Origin: JAIQFL01 sp035295745
Lineage (GTDB): Bacteria; Acidobacteriota; Terriglobia; Bryobacterales; Bryobacteraceae
Length of the DNA stretch: 64,000 nt
NCBI GenBank assembly: GCA_035295745.1
Contig: DATGIL010000023.1
Span: forward strand, 1 to 64,000
Reading direction: 5' to 3'
The translations under genes were made by a program, and so were the position numbers. Shown in pieces: positions 8,815 through 16,936 of the stretch (position 1 is the stretch's first letter; the number at the start of each line of letters is the position of its first letter). The notes beneath the pieces were generated by a model that made no database searches, was not told the origin of the DNA, and saw only the letters and a program-made list of their open reading frames with translations.

Positions 8815-10677
8815 ATGCGAGTTGCCCCGTTCGCGCTCTTCGCCATTCTTGCCCTGCGGAGTTTCGCCGCCAGCGACCCGGTGGCGGGATCCGTTGCCGC
8901 GGCCTATCCCTCGCCAATCGAAATCGCAGTGTCGGCCGACGGAAGCCGGCTCTACGTGGTGTGCGAGGGGACCGGCGAAGTGGTGGAACTGAACGCCGCG
9001 GCGGGCACCGTGGTGCGCCGCGTCCGTGTAGGCCAACGTCCCAAGAGCGTGGCGCTGTCGGCAGACGGCAGGCAATTGTACGTGGCGAATTCGTGGAGCG
9101 ACACAGTATCCGTCATCGACGCGGCCTCGTTCAAAGTCGTACGGGAGCTGGCCGCGGGGTTCGAACCCAACGCGGCCGTAGCCGATCGGGAGGGCAGCTT
9201 CCTCTACGTCGCTAACCGCATGAGCAACGATATTTCGGTGATCGACCTCAAGCGCGGCGTGGAGACCAAACGGCGGCTGGGTGGGCGCGGCGCCGCGTAC
9301 CTGGCGCTCTCTCCAGATGGGCGGCGCGTCTATTGCACCCATATCTACCCACAGTCCAGGACGTTCCGCTCGCCGCCGGAATCCGAGGTCACGGTGATCG
9401 ACACGCGCCGCCAGATCGTGGTGGAGCGGGAACCCCTGCCGAATGCTGCCGGCGTCTTTCACGTGACGACAGCGAATGCCGGCCGGGTGGTGGTCGCCGC
9501 GCAAATGCGGCCCAAGAACCAGATTCCGCTGGCCCACGTGGAGCACGGCTGGGTGATCGGCAATTCGCTCTCGGTATTTGGCACGGACATCGGCGAAGTG
9601 GTGCAGGTTCCCATCGACGAACTGGATCGCTACTACACTCCCCCGTTCGGCCTGGCGGTGACCCCCGGGAACCAAAAGCTCTTTGTCAGCACCACTGGTT
9701 CGGACAGCGTCACGGCGATCGATTTGCCGAAGCTGCTGGCATACATTCGGGCAGCCACCCCAGAGCAGCGCCGCCTGATGGCCAATGATCTTTCCGCCTC
9801 CGCGAATTACGTCTCTGCGAGAATTCCGGTGGGGCGCGCGCCCAAAGGGCTGGCGCTCTCACCAGACGGCAGACGATTGTATGTCGCCAACCGGAACGAC
9901 GATACCGTTTCGGTGATCGACACGGCAACGCATCGTGTGACTGCAACCATTCCGCTGGGGCTGCCCGTCAAACTTACCTCCGAGCGGCGGGGCGAGCGCC
10001 TGTTCTTCTCCGCGAGGTTTGCCTTTCAGGGGCACTTCGGCTGTGCCAACTGTCATATCGAAGCGACGGTGGACGGACTGTCGTGGGATCTCGAGCCCGA
10101 CGGCTTCGGCGTGGACATAGTCGCCAACCGTTTGCTGGAAGATGTCGCCGATACCGCGCCATTCAAATGGAACGGCAGCAATCCGGATCTGGAAACCGAG
10201 TGCGGACCGCGCACCGAGAAGTACTTCTACCGAGCCCAGAGTTATTCGCCGCCGGAGTTGGCCGACCTGGTCAGCTTCATCAAGTCGATTCCCTTGCGGC
10301 CCAAGCGGTACCTTCGCAAGGACGGCGAATTGACCGCCCAACAGGAACGTGGGAAGGTTATTTTCGAGCGCGATCGCGCGAAGAACGGCACGCCGATTGA
10401 AGACACGAATCGATGCTCCGTCTGCCACGTCGGTCCGCACTACACCAACCAGGAGTTGGCGGATGTCGGAACCGGAAAACCCACCGACCGTTCGCCGCTC
10501 GTGGACGTACCGCAATTGACTAACGTGGTCCTCAGCGCGCCGTATCTGCACGACGGGTCGGCGCGCACGCTGGAAGAAATCTGGACGGTCTTCAATCCTC
10601 ACGATCGGCACGGAGTGACCAACGACCTCTCCAAGGACGAGTTGAATGACTTGATCGAGTATCTGAAAACTTTATGA
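8815..10677 (+). CDS. Exported YVTN-type beta-propeller fused to a di-heme MauG/peroxidase-like cytochrome c
   Basis: The 620-residue product starts at ATG 8815 with a signal peptide (FALFAILALRSFAAS). Residues about 30-400 hold YVTN/surface-layer propeller blades (SADGSRLYVVCEGTGEVVEL, LYVANSWSDTVSVID, LYVANRNDDTVSVIDTAT). The C-terminal third has two heme-attachment motifs, CANCH at 410-414 and CSVCH at 534-538. Between and after them are elements typical of MauG and di-heme cytochrome c peroxidases (LSWDLEPDG, FKWNGSNPD, then PQLTNVVLSAPYLHDGS). It is probably a periplasmic or surface redox protein that modifies a protein or accepts electrons; the substrate is unknown. It overlaps the next gene by ATGA at 10674. 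Confidence 0.82.
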   Translation: MRVAPFALFAILALRSFAASDPVAGSVAAAYPSPIEIAVSADGSRLYVVCEGTGEVVELNAAAGTVVRRVRVGQRPKSVALSADGRQLYVANSWSDTVSVIDAASFKVVRELAAGFEPNAAVADREGSFLYVANRMSNDISVIDLKRGVETKRRLGGRGAAYLALSPDGRRVYCTHIYPQSRTFRSPPESEVTVIDTRRQIVVEREPLPNAAGVFHVTTANAGRVVVAAQMRPKNQIPLAHVEHGWVIGNSLSVFGTDIGEVVQVPIDELDRYYTPPFGLAVTPGNQKLFVSTTGSDSVTAIDLPKLLAYIRAATPEQRRLMANDLSASANYVSARIPVGRAPKGLALSPDGRRLYVANRNDDTVSVIDTATHRVTATIPLGLPVKLTSERRGERLFFSARFAFQGHFGCANCHIEATVDGLSWDLEPDGFGVDIVANRLLEDVADTAPFKWNGSNPDLETECGPRTEKYFYRAQSYSPPELADLVSFIKSIPLRPKRYLRKDGELTAQQERGKVIFERDRAKNGTPIEDTNRCSVCHVGPHYTNQELADVGTGKPTDRSPLVDVPQLTNVVLSAPYLHDGSARTLEEIWTVFNPHDRHGVTNDLSKDELNDLIEYLKTL

Positions 10678-11945
10678 AACACCTGGTCTGTGCGGCGCGA
10701 AAAGCAAGTCGATCGGTGAGTTGTATGAGAATCTCAGTACGCAGCCGTGGCGCAAACACTCCTGTTTGCCGCGTCGAGACTCATCTCGACGCTTTTCGGG
10801 TGTCCGTCAAGTCTGCTCCACGTAGCGTTTTTGACGCCGCCGCGGGTCGCTTACTGGCGTTACGAGCCGCGACTGTGGCGCTTTTCCTCGTGTTCGCCAC
10901 CTTGGCCGTTGCCGCCACCCCCGAGATGCCGCGATTCCGTTGGGAGAATTTCACCACCGAAAACGGCCTGCCGGACAACCATGCCTTTCAGATCAAAGTG
11001 GATGGCGCCCGCGTATGGGCGGCCACCGAGAACGGCCTGGCGCTCTATCAGAACGGCCGCTGGAAAGTCTACGGCACGGCAGACGGACTGGCGCATCGCG
11101 CCGTCCTCTGCGTCGACGTCGACCCGCGCACAGGTGACGTGTGGGCCGCCACCATGGGTGGCTTGAGCCGGCTTTCAGCGGGCCGATTCGACAACTACAC
11201 CCAGCTCAACAGCGGGCTTCCCAACGACGTGGTGTACGGCGTGGCCGTCGAAGGCGAGGCGGTATGGGTGGCCACGGCCGCCGGCGGTGCTCGCCTGGAT
11301 GTAAAGACCGGACAATGGCAGCACTTTAATGAACGGAACACTCCGATGTACGAGATCTGGACCTACGGGGTATCCGCCGGTGCCGAGAAGGTCTACTACG
11401 CGGTGTGGGGCGGGGGAGTGTTGGAGTTCGACGTGAAGACCGGGCGCTGGAAGGACTACAACGATCCGGACGGCGAGACCGAGATGGTGTTGCTCAAGGA
11501 TCAGGGCTTGATTCACGAGATCACCACGTCGGTCAGTTGGGCCGAGAAAGACCACATCCTATGGGTGGCCACGTATTTCGGCGCCAGCCGCTACGATGGG
11601 CGGTACTGGAAGAACTTCCTGGACAAGGACAGCGGCCTGCCCAGCAACTTTCTGAACCAGGTGAAGGCGGTGGACGGCAACCGCGCGTGGTTCGCAACCG
11701 ACAAGGGACTGGCCTATTATGACGGAACGAACTGGTCCGTCTACCGGCCGGCACTGGATACCAAAGCGCCGGAAATGACCGTCCGCGATGTCCAAGGCAA
11801 GGTCACGAAGATTGCGGTGACCACGGCCCCCTCCCACAACTACATTCTCGCCGTGGACTTTCAGGGCGACGATCTCTGGGTCGCCACGGCTCACGGGGTC
11901 AGTCACGGGATCCGTTTGAAACAAACAAAGGAGACAACCAAATGA
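10674..11945 (+). CDS. Exported two-component-regulator-type propeller protein (sensor domain alone)
   Basis: Up to 423 residues. From residue about 68 there is a signal-like segment (VALFLVFATLAVAA) and then six or more propeller repeats of the kind found in hybrid sensor kinases (FTTENGLPDNHAFQI, VWAATENGLALYQNGRW, VWAATMGGLSRLS, LWVATYFGASRYDGRYW, AWFATDKGLAYYDGTNW). No kinase or DNA-binding part follows. ATG 10674 overlaps the previous stop as ATGA. However, the first 60 or so residues are encoded partly by a copy of the dispersed repeat and look non-native; GTG 10875 would give a neat signal peptide and may be the true start. The next gene overlaps its stop. Confidence 0.72.
   Translation: MKHLVCAARKASRSVSCMRISVRSRGANTPVCRVETHLDAFRVSVKSAPRSVFDAAAGRLLALRAATVALFLVFATLAVAATPEMPRFRWENFTTENGLPDNHAFQIKVDGARVWAATENGLALYQNGRWKVYGTADGLAHRAVLCVDVDPRTGDVWAATMGGLSRLSAGRFDNYTQLNSGLPNDVVYGVAVEGEAVWVATAAGGARLDVKTGQWQHFNERNTPMYEIWTYGVSAGAEKVYYAVWGGGVLEFDVKTGRWKDYNDPDGETEMVLLKDQGLIHEITTSVSWAEKDHILWVATYFGASRYDGRYWKNFLDKDSGLPSNFLNQVKAVDGNRAWFATDKGLAYYDGTNWSVYRPALDTKAPEMTVRDVQGKVTKIAVTTAPSHNYILAVDFQGDDLWVATAHGVSHGIRLKQTKETTK
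10847..10880. repeat. Partial copy of the dispersed palindromic repeat at a gene's 5' end
   Basis: TCGCTTACTGGCG is followed by TTACGAGCCGCGACTGTGG, matching the arms of the intergenic repeat seen at 17-127 and 34750-34869. Here it lies between two operon genes and inside the possible N-terminal coding part of the propeller gene. Confidence 0.55.
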
Positions 11946-12439
11946 TGAGCATTTCGGAAGCACTGGATGAAGTGGCTGGCGCCAACACCATCCAAAAGAG
12001 GGCCGTTCGCGCCCCACGCGCCCTCAACGAGGCCTTCGATTACGCGCGGCCGAGTTCCTTTTCGCGAGGACTGCGGCTGGATTTCGGAAATGTCGCGGTC
12101 CTGCTAATTTCGGGAACAGCCTCGATTGGGCCCCACGGCGAGACCCTCCATGCCGGTGATTTCCGCGCCCAGATGAAGCGGACACTGCGCAACATTACGG
12201 CTCTGCTGGAATCGGAGGGCGCGAGTTGGATGGACATCGTGCGCACCACATGCTATCTGCGCGATATCGAGCGTGACTACGTCGCGTTCAATGAGGAACG
12301 TACGGCGTTCTACCGGGCCCAGGGGCTTGATCCATTACCGGCTTCCACCGGCATCCAGGCGATCCTGTGCCGCCCCGACCTGCTGGTGGAGATGGAAGCC
12401 ATTGCCATGTGGCGCACCTGCGACGCGCCCAAGGAGTAG
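11942..12439 (+). CDS. RidA/YjgF-family protein without the deaminase arginine
   Basis: The 165-residue product aligns with the YjgF/RidA fold: FGNVAVLLISGTASIGPHGE, QMKRTLRNITALLESEGASW, IVRTTCYLRD, and the C-terminal signature around LPASTGIQAILCRP and LLVEMEAIAMW. Active RidA enzymes have a catalytic arginine after PA (PAR); here the position is serine (PAS), so imine deaminase activity is unlikely. This resembles the Rid subfamilies of unknown function. There is no signal peptide, so it is the only clearly cytoplasmic member of the operon. The start ATG overlaps the previous stop; a second ATG lies at 11945. The following gene begins 2 bases after its stop. Confidence 0.8.
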   Translation: MMSISEALDEVAGANTIQKRAVRAPRALNEAFDYARPSSFSRGLRLDFGNVAVLLISGTASIGPHGETLHAGDFRAQMKRTLRNITALLESEGASWMDIVRTTCYLRDIERDYVAFNEERTAFYRAQGLDPLPASTGIQAILCRPDLLVEMEAIAMWRTCDAPKE

Positions 12440-12441
12440 CG

Positions 12442-14289
12442 ATGTCACGCCTGACCCGCCTTCTGCTGGCATTGGCGGCAGCCGCGGCCATGACGCCCAT
12501 GTCGCGGGGCCAGGCGCCTCGCACCTGTAACTGCGGCGCCGACCCGCCTGGTGAGCCGAAGAACCGTGAAGTCCGCCCCTACGCCAACACGCCGGACGAC
12601 ATGCGGCCATACGGCAACTTCGCGGAGCCGTATTATGAGTTCTACCAGAAACAGGTGGAGTACAACGGCGCCGCGCGGGATCTTCCGACGTTGAAGCCCC
12701 AGGACGTGGACGAGGTGCGGATCGGCTTCCTGGGACCGGTCGAGAATCATCCCGATGAAGCGCTGGGACGCATGATGCTCAATGGCGCCATGCTGGCCGT
12801 CGAAGAGGCCAATGCCCGTGGCGGTTACGGCGGCAAGCCGTTCCGCCTGATGGTGCACAACGACGCAGCGCTCTGGGGCGCGTCCAGCAACGAGATCGTC
12901 AAGATGGCTTACGACGAAAAGGTCTGGGCGATGCTTGGGTCCATCAGCGGAGATTCCACCCATATCGCCCTGCGCGCCAGCCTGAAGGCCGAGGTGCCGA
13001 TTGTGAACTCGGCTTCCACCGATCCCACCATTCCGGAGACCATCATCCCGTGGTATCTCGCTACCGTGCAGGATGACCGCATGCAGTGCTATACGCTGGC
13101 GCGGCGCATCTACACGGACCTGGGACTGACTCGTGTGGCCTTGCTGCGCGTCAACGACCGGTATGGCAGGTTTGGCGTTCTGAAATTCCGTCAAGCGGCG
13201 CAGCGCCTGGGCCATCCCGTCACCATCGAGCAGAAGTATCTTCCGGGCGCAACGGATTTTCGCCGCTCCCTGGGGATCATCGCCGATTCGGACGCCCAGG
13301 CCATTGTGATTTGGGGAGACCAGGCGCCGGCGGCCGCCATCTTGCAGCAGATGCGCGAATTGGGGATGAAACAGCGGGTGTTCGGCAGCTTCCGCACAAT
13401 CGGCGAGACCCTGTTGTCGGGCGCGGGGACTGCCGCCGAAGGGATGGAAGCCGTGTTTCCCTTCGACCCGACGCGTGACGATCCGGCCTGGACGGATTTC
13501 CGCTTCCGCTTTGCCAGGAGGTTCGACCGGCAGCCGGAAGTATTCGCTTCGATGGCCTTCGACACGATGAACATCCTGCTCGACGCGATCTGTCGTGCTG
13601 GATTGAATCGCGGGAGGATTCGCGACGCGCTGGCTGGCCTCGAAGGCTACAAGGGCGTGACAGGCGCGATGGTCTTCGATCCCAATTCCAAGAATGTGGT
13701 CCCGCTGTTTCTCGCTACCGTGCACGATGGCGGGATCCGGTACCGGCGATATGGGATGGAGAAGGCCTATGCGCACGTTGGCGAAGGCGGCGTGGCGTAT
13801 GCCGGCCCGCCGTTGGCCGATGCCGCAAGCGGGCCGATGCGGCTGGTGGTGTTCGGTCCGGTGGCCGCGGAGATCGCATCCTCTCCCGAGATGCGAGCCG
13901 CTCTCGCTCCTTTCGCGGGTCGATATGTGTTGGCTCCCGTGGATGCCGGCAAGCCTTGGGGCCAGGCGTCCTCGGAACTGGTGGAACTGCTCTACCGTGG
14001 AAACGCGATTGGCATCCTCGCCGTGGGCCGGGACGCCAGCCACCTCGCGGAGCAACTCGCGGTCAAAATGTTCATTCCCGTGATTGCACTCTCGAGCGAT
14101 ACCAGCCTCACCGCCGTAAACATCCCGTGGATCTTCCGGTTGCCCGCGGCGACCGCGCCAGAAGAGGCGATTCGCATGATAGTCGGTGCCGCGGAGAAAG
14201 CGGGGCCGAATCGTGGGCGTCTGCGCGAAGAACTGGCGGCCAGCGGCTGGTTCGATTCGCGTGGGGAGCCACTGGCGACGGCGCGCTAG
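12442..14289 (+). CDS. Periplasmic binding protein of branched-chain amino acid (LivK / Peripla_BP_6) type
   Basis: The 615-residue product has a signal peptide (LTRLLLALAAAAAMTPMSRGQA) and a cysteine pair (CNCG) near the mature N-terminus. Residues about 90-460 carry the type I periplasmic-binding fold (VRIGFLGPVENHPDEALGRM, MLAVEEANARGGYGGKPF, MLGSISGDSTHIALRA, PGATDFRRSLGIIADSDAQA, AEGMEAVFPFDP). A second domain of about 130 residues follows, which may itself be a half binding-protein fold. It is longer than LivK (about 370 residues). No permease or ATPase gene is nearby, so a sensing or accessory role is as likely as transport. ATG 12442 follows AAGGAG. It is the last gene of the heme/propeller operon. 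Confidence 0.8.
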   Translation: MSRLTRLLLALAAAAAMTPMSRGQAPRTCNCGADPPGEPKNREVRPYANTPDDMRPYGNFAEPYYEFYQKQVEYNGAARDLPTLKPQDVDEVRIGFLGPVENHPDEALGRMMLNGAMLAVEEANARGGYGGKPFRLMVHNDAALWGASSNEIVKMAYDEKVWAMLGSISGDSTHIALRASLKAEVPIVNSASTDPTIPETIIPWYLATVQDDRMQCYTLARRIYTDLGLTRVALLRVNDRYGRFGVLKFRQAAQRLGHPVTIEQKYLPGATDFRRSLGIIADSDAQAIVIWGDQAPAAAILQQMRELGMKQRVFGSFRTIGETLLSGAGTAAEGMEAVFPFDPTRDDPAWTDFRFRFARRFDRQPEVFASMAFDTMNILLDAICRAGLNRGRIRDALAGLEGYKGVTGAMVFDPNSKNVVPLFLATVHDGGIRYRRYGMEKAYAHVGEGGVAYAGPPLADAASGPMRLVVFGPVAAEIASSPEMRAALAPFAGRYVLAPVDAGKPWGQASSELVELLYRGNAIGILAVGRDASHLAEQLAVKMFIPVIALSSDTSLTAVNIPWIFRLPAATAPEEAIRMIVGAAEKAGPNRGRLREELAASGWFDSRGEPLATAR

Positions 14290-14956
14290 TCTTCGTGGGC
14301 AAGCGCAGAAGTACTCCCTGACGACTGGATCCGGCCAGCACCGGGAGAAGCTTTCGCGGCTTTCGAGATGGAAACTGACGTCGAAGCAGCGCGATGTGAA
14401 AGCGAAGGCATTGAACTCTAAATCCGGACGCTGCGATCATCTGCGGCGCCGGTCAGGTTCTCGATCACAACGGCACTGCAAGGCCTGCTGCGGCCTTCCG
14501 AAAGGCGGCTTAGCGTAGGCACCCATTCCCGATTACGGAGAGAGGACAAGAACTTCTGTAAAACGGAGCGGCGCTGATCGTCGGCGTTTCGGCGAGGTTG
14601 ATTCGACCATTTGGCAGGATTACGCCCCATATGTCGGCTTCGGACATCGAAAAGAGCGGAGCCATCCAGCTACGCGAGACCCAAGAGCGTTTCCACAAGC
14701 GCCACGTAGGCCGCACTTCCTAGAAGACGCTCTCGTGTATTCGCCGGCGACCTGCCAGCTCCAGCAAAAACCAACCCGCCGAAAGCTGCGCCGTGGTAAA
14801 AAGGTTGGGAGGTCAGACTCAACCGCCAAGCCGCAGGGGTCGCGAGCCCGGAAATTTTTGGGGCCAGGCGGTCCGATTTTCCAGCCGACCAGTTTCTCGT
14901 CGCTGCCAGCTTCAGGTGTTGACCCACCCTCAGTACAACAAATAGAGGACGTGTGC
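14290..14956. other. Intergenic stretch with no recognisable gene
   Basis: These 667 bases contain only short frames on either strand with no family resemblance. A short plus-strand peptide frame ends at about 14420 and might be a decayed C-terminus. No hairpin with a T-run was found after the binding-protein gene. Confidence 0.4.
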
Positions 14957-16282
14957 ATGTTTGGACGTGGTACTTGGGCCATCGTTGGGCTCGCGAAAGA
15001 ATCACTCGAAGCCTTCAGAACAAGCCTGGAAGACCGAGCGATCATGGCAGGCTGGTCGCAGATGGCGGCATCGGCTGTCGTACGGCATTTCAGTGCCGAT
15101 GCGCTCGGGATCAATCCTTTCCGGAGCCCTCGTCTCGACGAAGAGCATCCGCTTGCTTTAGAGCACCAGGAGGCACTCGCACAGTATGCAATCACGGAAC
15201 ACGACGCGGACTCCGATCACACCCTTCCCGCGGAGGTCTTGGATTGCGCGGGCTACGGTTTCTCCGAGGGCCAGTTCCGGCTTCACTCCACAATGCCCTG
15301 GTATGGATTATGGGCGGTCGCGAACGAGTGGACCGATGTGAGCGATCTGGCATCCATAAAGGAGCAGCGTTCCTATGTGTTGCAGGAGCGGCCATATCGG
15401 TTTCTGCAAGCGATTGACAAGAAGGCGGTGGACCAGGAGACGCTCGGCGTGACGGCCGCCGTTCGCAAACAGGTTCCGGTGCTTCTGGACTTCAACGAAG
15501 GCCGCGTCTACATCGAGAGCAGCAACAAGAAGTTGATCCCCACGATCGTGGTTCGGCTCCAACAGTTAGGCGCCGAGATCATCCGGGTCGCCTGGACCTA
15601 CAGTCAGCCGAATTGGACCGCGGAAATCATCAACCGGTTGTACCAGGGCACGCAATTTCAGGACGACTTCGTCAAACGCGCCGATGAAGCCACACGGTTC
15701 AAACCAAACGAGATCGAAAAGCTGGACGACCGGGAACTGGAGGCGATCGTCGCCAACTATTTTTCGATGACTCAATTGGGCAGCGATCTATGGGTCGGCA
15801 TCTCCGGCCCTGCGCAGGTGCGATTGCACGACACCAGTCCGCCCATCGGTGTGAAGGCCCCGACAACCGCGACCACGCTCCTCAATATGACCAATGACGC
15901 CAAAGTGCTTTCGGGCGCTATCACTTTCCAGGAGCGTGTGTCTTTCACTGGTAAGGATGGCGGGGAACGAACGTTCCGGAAAGACCTTATCTGTGTCGAC
16001 GTCAACGACCGGATCAATCTCACCGATGCCGGGGCCGCGATGCTGCGTGGTTTTGACGTCCCCGCGTTCCGGAAAGATATACAGCGCGAGATCCGCAAAA
16101 CTCGCCAGGTACCTTCGATCGAGCAGTTTTGGGGCAACTGGCTCCACGAGTTGAGCAATGCCGTGAGAACGATTGAGGCGGCCTTCCGCGAAGTTCTGGA
16201 TATCGATGGAAATCAGGAGGCCGGCATTCTGGCGATGAGAGTTTCGGTACCGGAAGAGACGCCGGAAGTCGTGAACGCCTGA
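14957..16282 (+). CDS. Orphan cytoplasmic protein of unknown function
   Basis: The 441-residue product matches no family I recognise. ATG 14957 is preferred because AGAGGA lies 7 bases upstream and the natural-looking protein begins MFGRGTWAIVGL. An upstream extension to 14735 is basic, low in hydrophobics and probably not coding. There is no signal peptide or membrane helix. It has a helical N-terminal half (KESLEAFRTSLEDRAIM, HQEALAQYAITEHDAD), a middle region with VPVLLDFNEGRVYIES and a C-terminal coiled-helix region (PAFRKDIQREIRKTRQ). It sits alone between non-coding stretches and a decayed HNH-associated gene, consistent with an accessory region. Confidence 0.7.
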   Translation: MFGRGTWAIVGLAKESLEAFRTSLEDRAIMAGWSQMAASAVVRHFSADALGINPFRSPRLDEEHPLALEHQEALAQYAITEHDADSDHTLPAEVLDCAGYGFSEGQFRLHSTMPWYGLWAVANEWTDVSDLASIKEQRSYVLQERPYRFLQAIDKKAVDQETLGVTAAVRKQVPVLLDFNEGRVYIESSNKKLIPTIVVRLQQLGAEIIRVAWTYSQPNWTAEIINRLYQGTQFQDDFVKRADEATRFKPNEIEKLDDRELEAIVANYFSMTQLGSDLWVGISGPAQVRLHDTSPPIGVKAPTTATTLLNMTNDAKVLSGAITFQERVSFTGKDGGERTFRKDLICVDVNDRINLTDAGAAMLRGFDVPAFRKDIQREIRKTRQVPSIEQFWGNWLHELSNAVRTIEAAFREVLDIDGNQEAGILAMRVSVPEETPEVVNA

Positions 16283-16379
16283 AGGAATTGCGATTCCTGG
16301 AAAATTCGACGCGCGGGTTTCCACAAGGGGAGGAGGCGGGATCGGCCCTCCCGAAGAGCTACTTCCATGATTGCGAATC

Positions 16380-16740
16380 GGCATCCCGTGCGCATTCTTG
16401 GCGAAGGTCCACGCGCCGCGGCGCGTTCAGCACGACTCCGAACAACCGCCCGTAAACTTGGATCCACGCTGCCCGGATTGTCTGGCGAGGAAACGGCGAG
16501 CTTTGCCTGCATGATTGAAATCAAATCGACGGCCTCAACGAAGTCCTGGTACACTGCGTCTTCCGCTGGTCTGAGCGTGCCGTCATTCGCCTTCCGCCGC
16601 AAGTCGCCGATGTGAGCCTCCAACTCGGGGCCGGCGCCCAGTTCGAGGAGAACCAAAGCCATCTTGGGCGTGAAAGCCTCGGTCAGCGGTTCCAGCAAGC
16701 GGTCCAGGTGGCTCGTGGTAGCTATGGATGCATCATAAGC
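16380..16740 (-). pseudogene. Remnant of a small HNH-endonuclease-associated gene and the HNH start
   Basis: Minus-strand translation at 16725-16495 gives TTSHLDRLLEPLTEAFTP, then PELEAHIGDLRRKANDGTL, then FVEAVDLISIMQAK. This resembles a short hypothetical protein that often precedes HNH endonuclease genes in planctomycetes and acidobacteria. Downstream, DPSLRAVVRSRAERAA looks like the start of the HNH partner before its CxxC, after which the similarity ends. No start codon lies at the expected place. I read it as a decayed two-gene unit; the family link is from memory. Confidence 0.45.
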
Positions 16741-16936
16741 TTCACAGCAGTTGTTTGACTGAGCGCCGGCGCGAGTGGTGAGTGCGCTCCACGAAATTCT
16801 GCGGCCATCACGAATCTGCGCGGCCCATGGACTACGCATCCTCGATCCGACTCTGCGATATCAAAATAGTTCAGTCGATCGGGAAGTGCACCCCTGATCG
16901 CTGACGCTGATGGCTGAGGGCTGATTGCTGATCGCC

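Noticed and set aside
12445..14055. Long minus-strand open frame (536 codons) opposite the periplasmic binding protein gene
   Set aside because: It is the antisense shadow of a well-supported gene; its translation is histidine/arginine-rich without family motifs.
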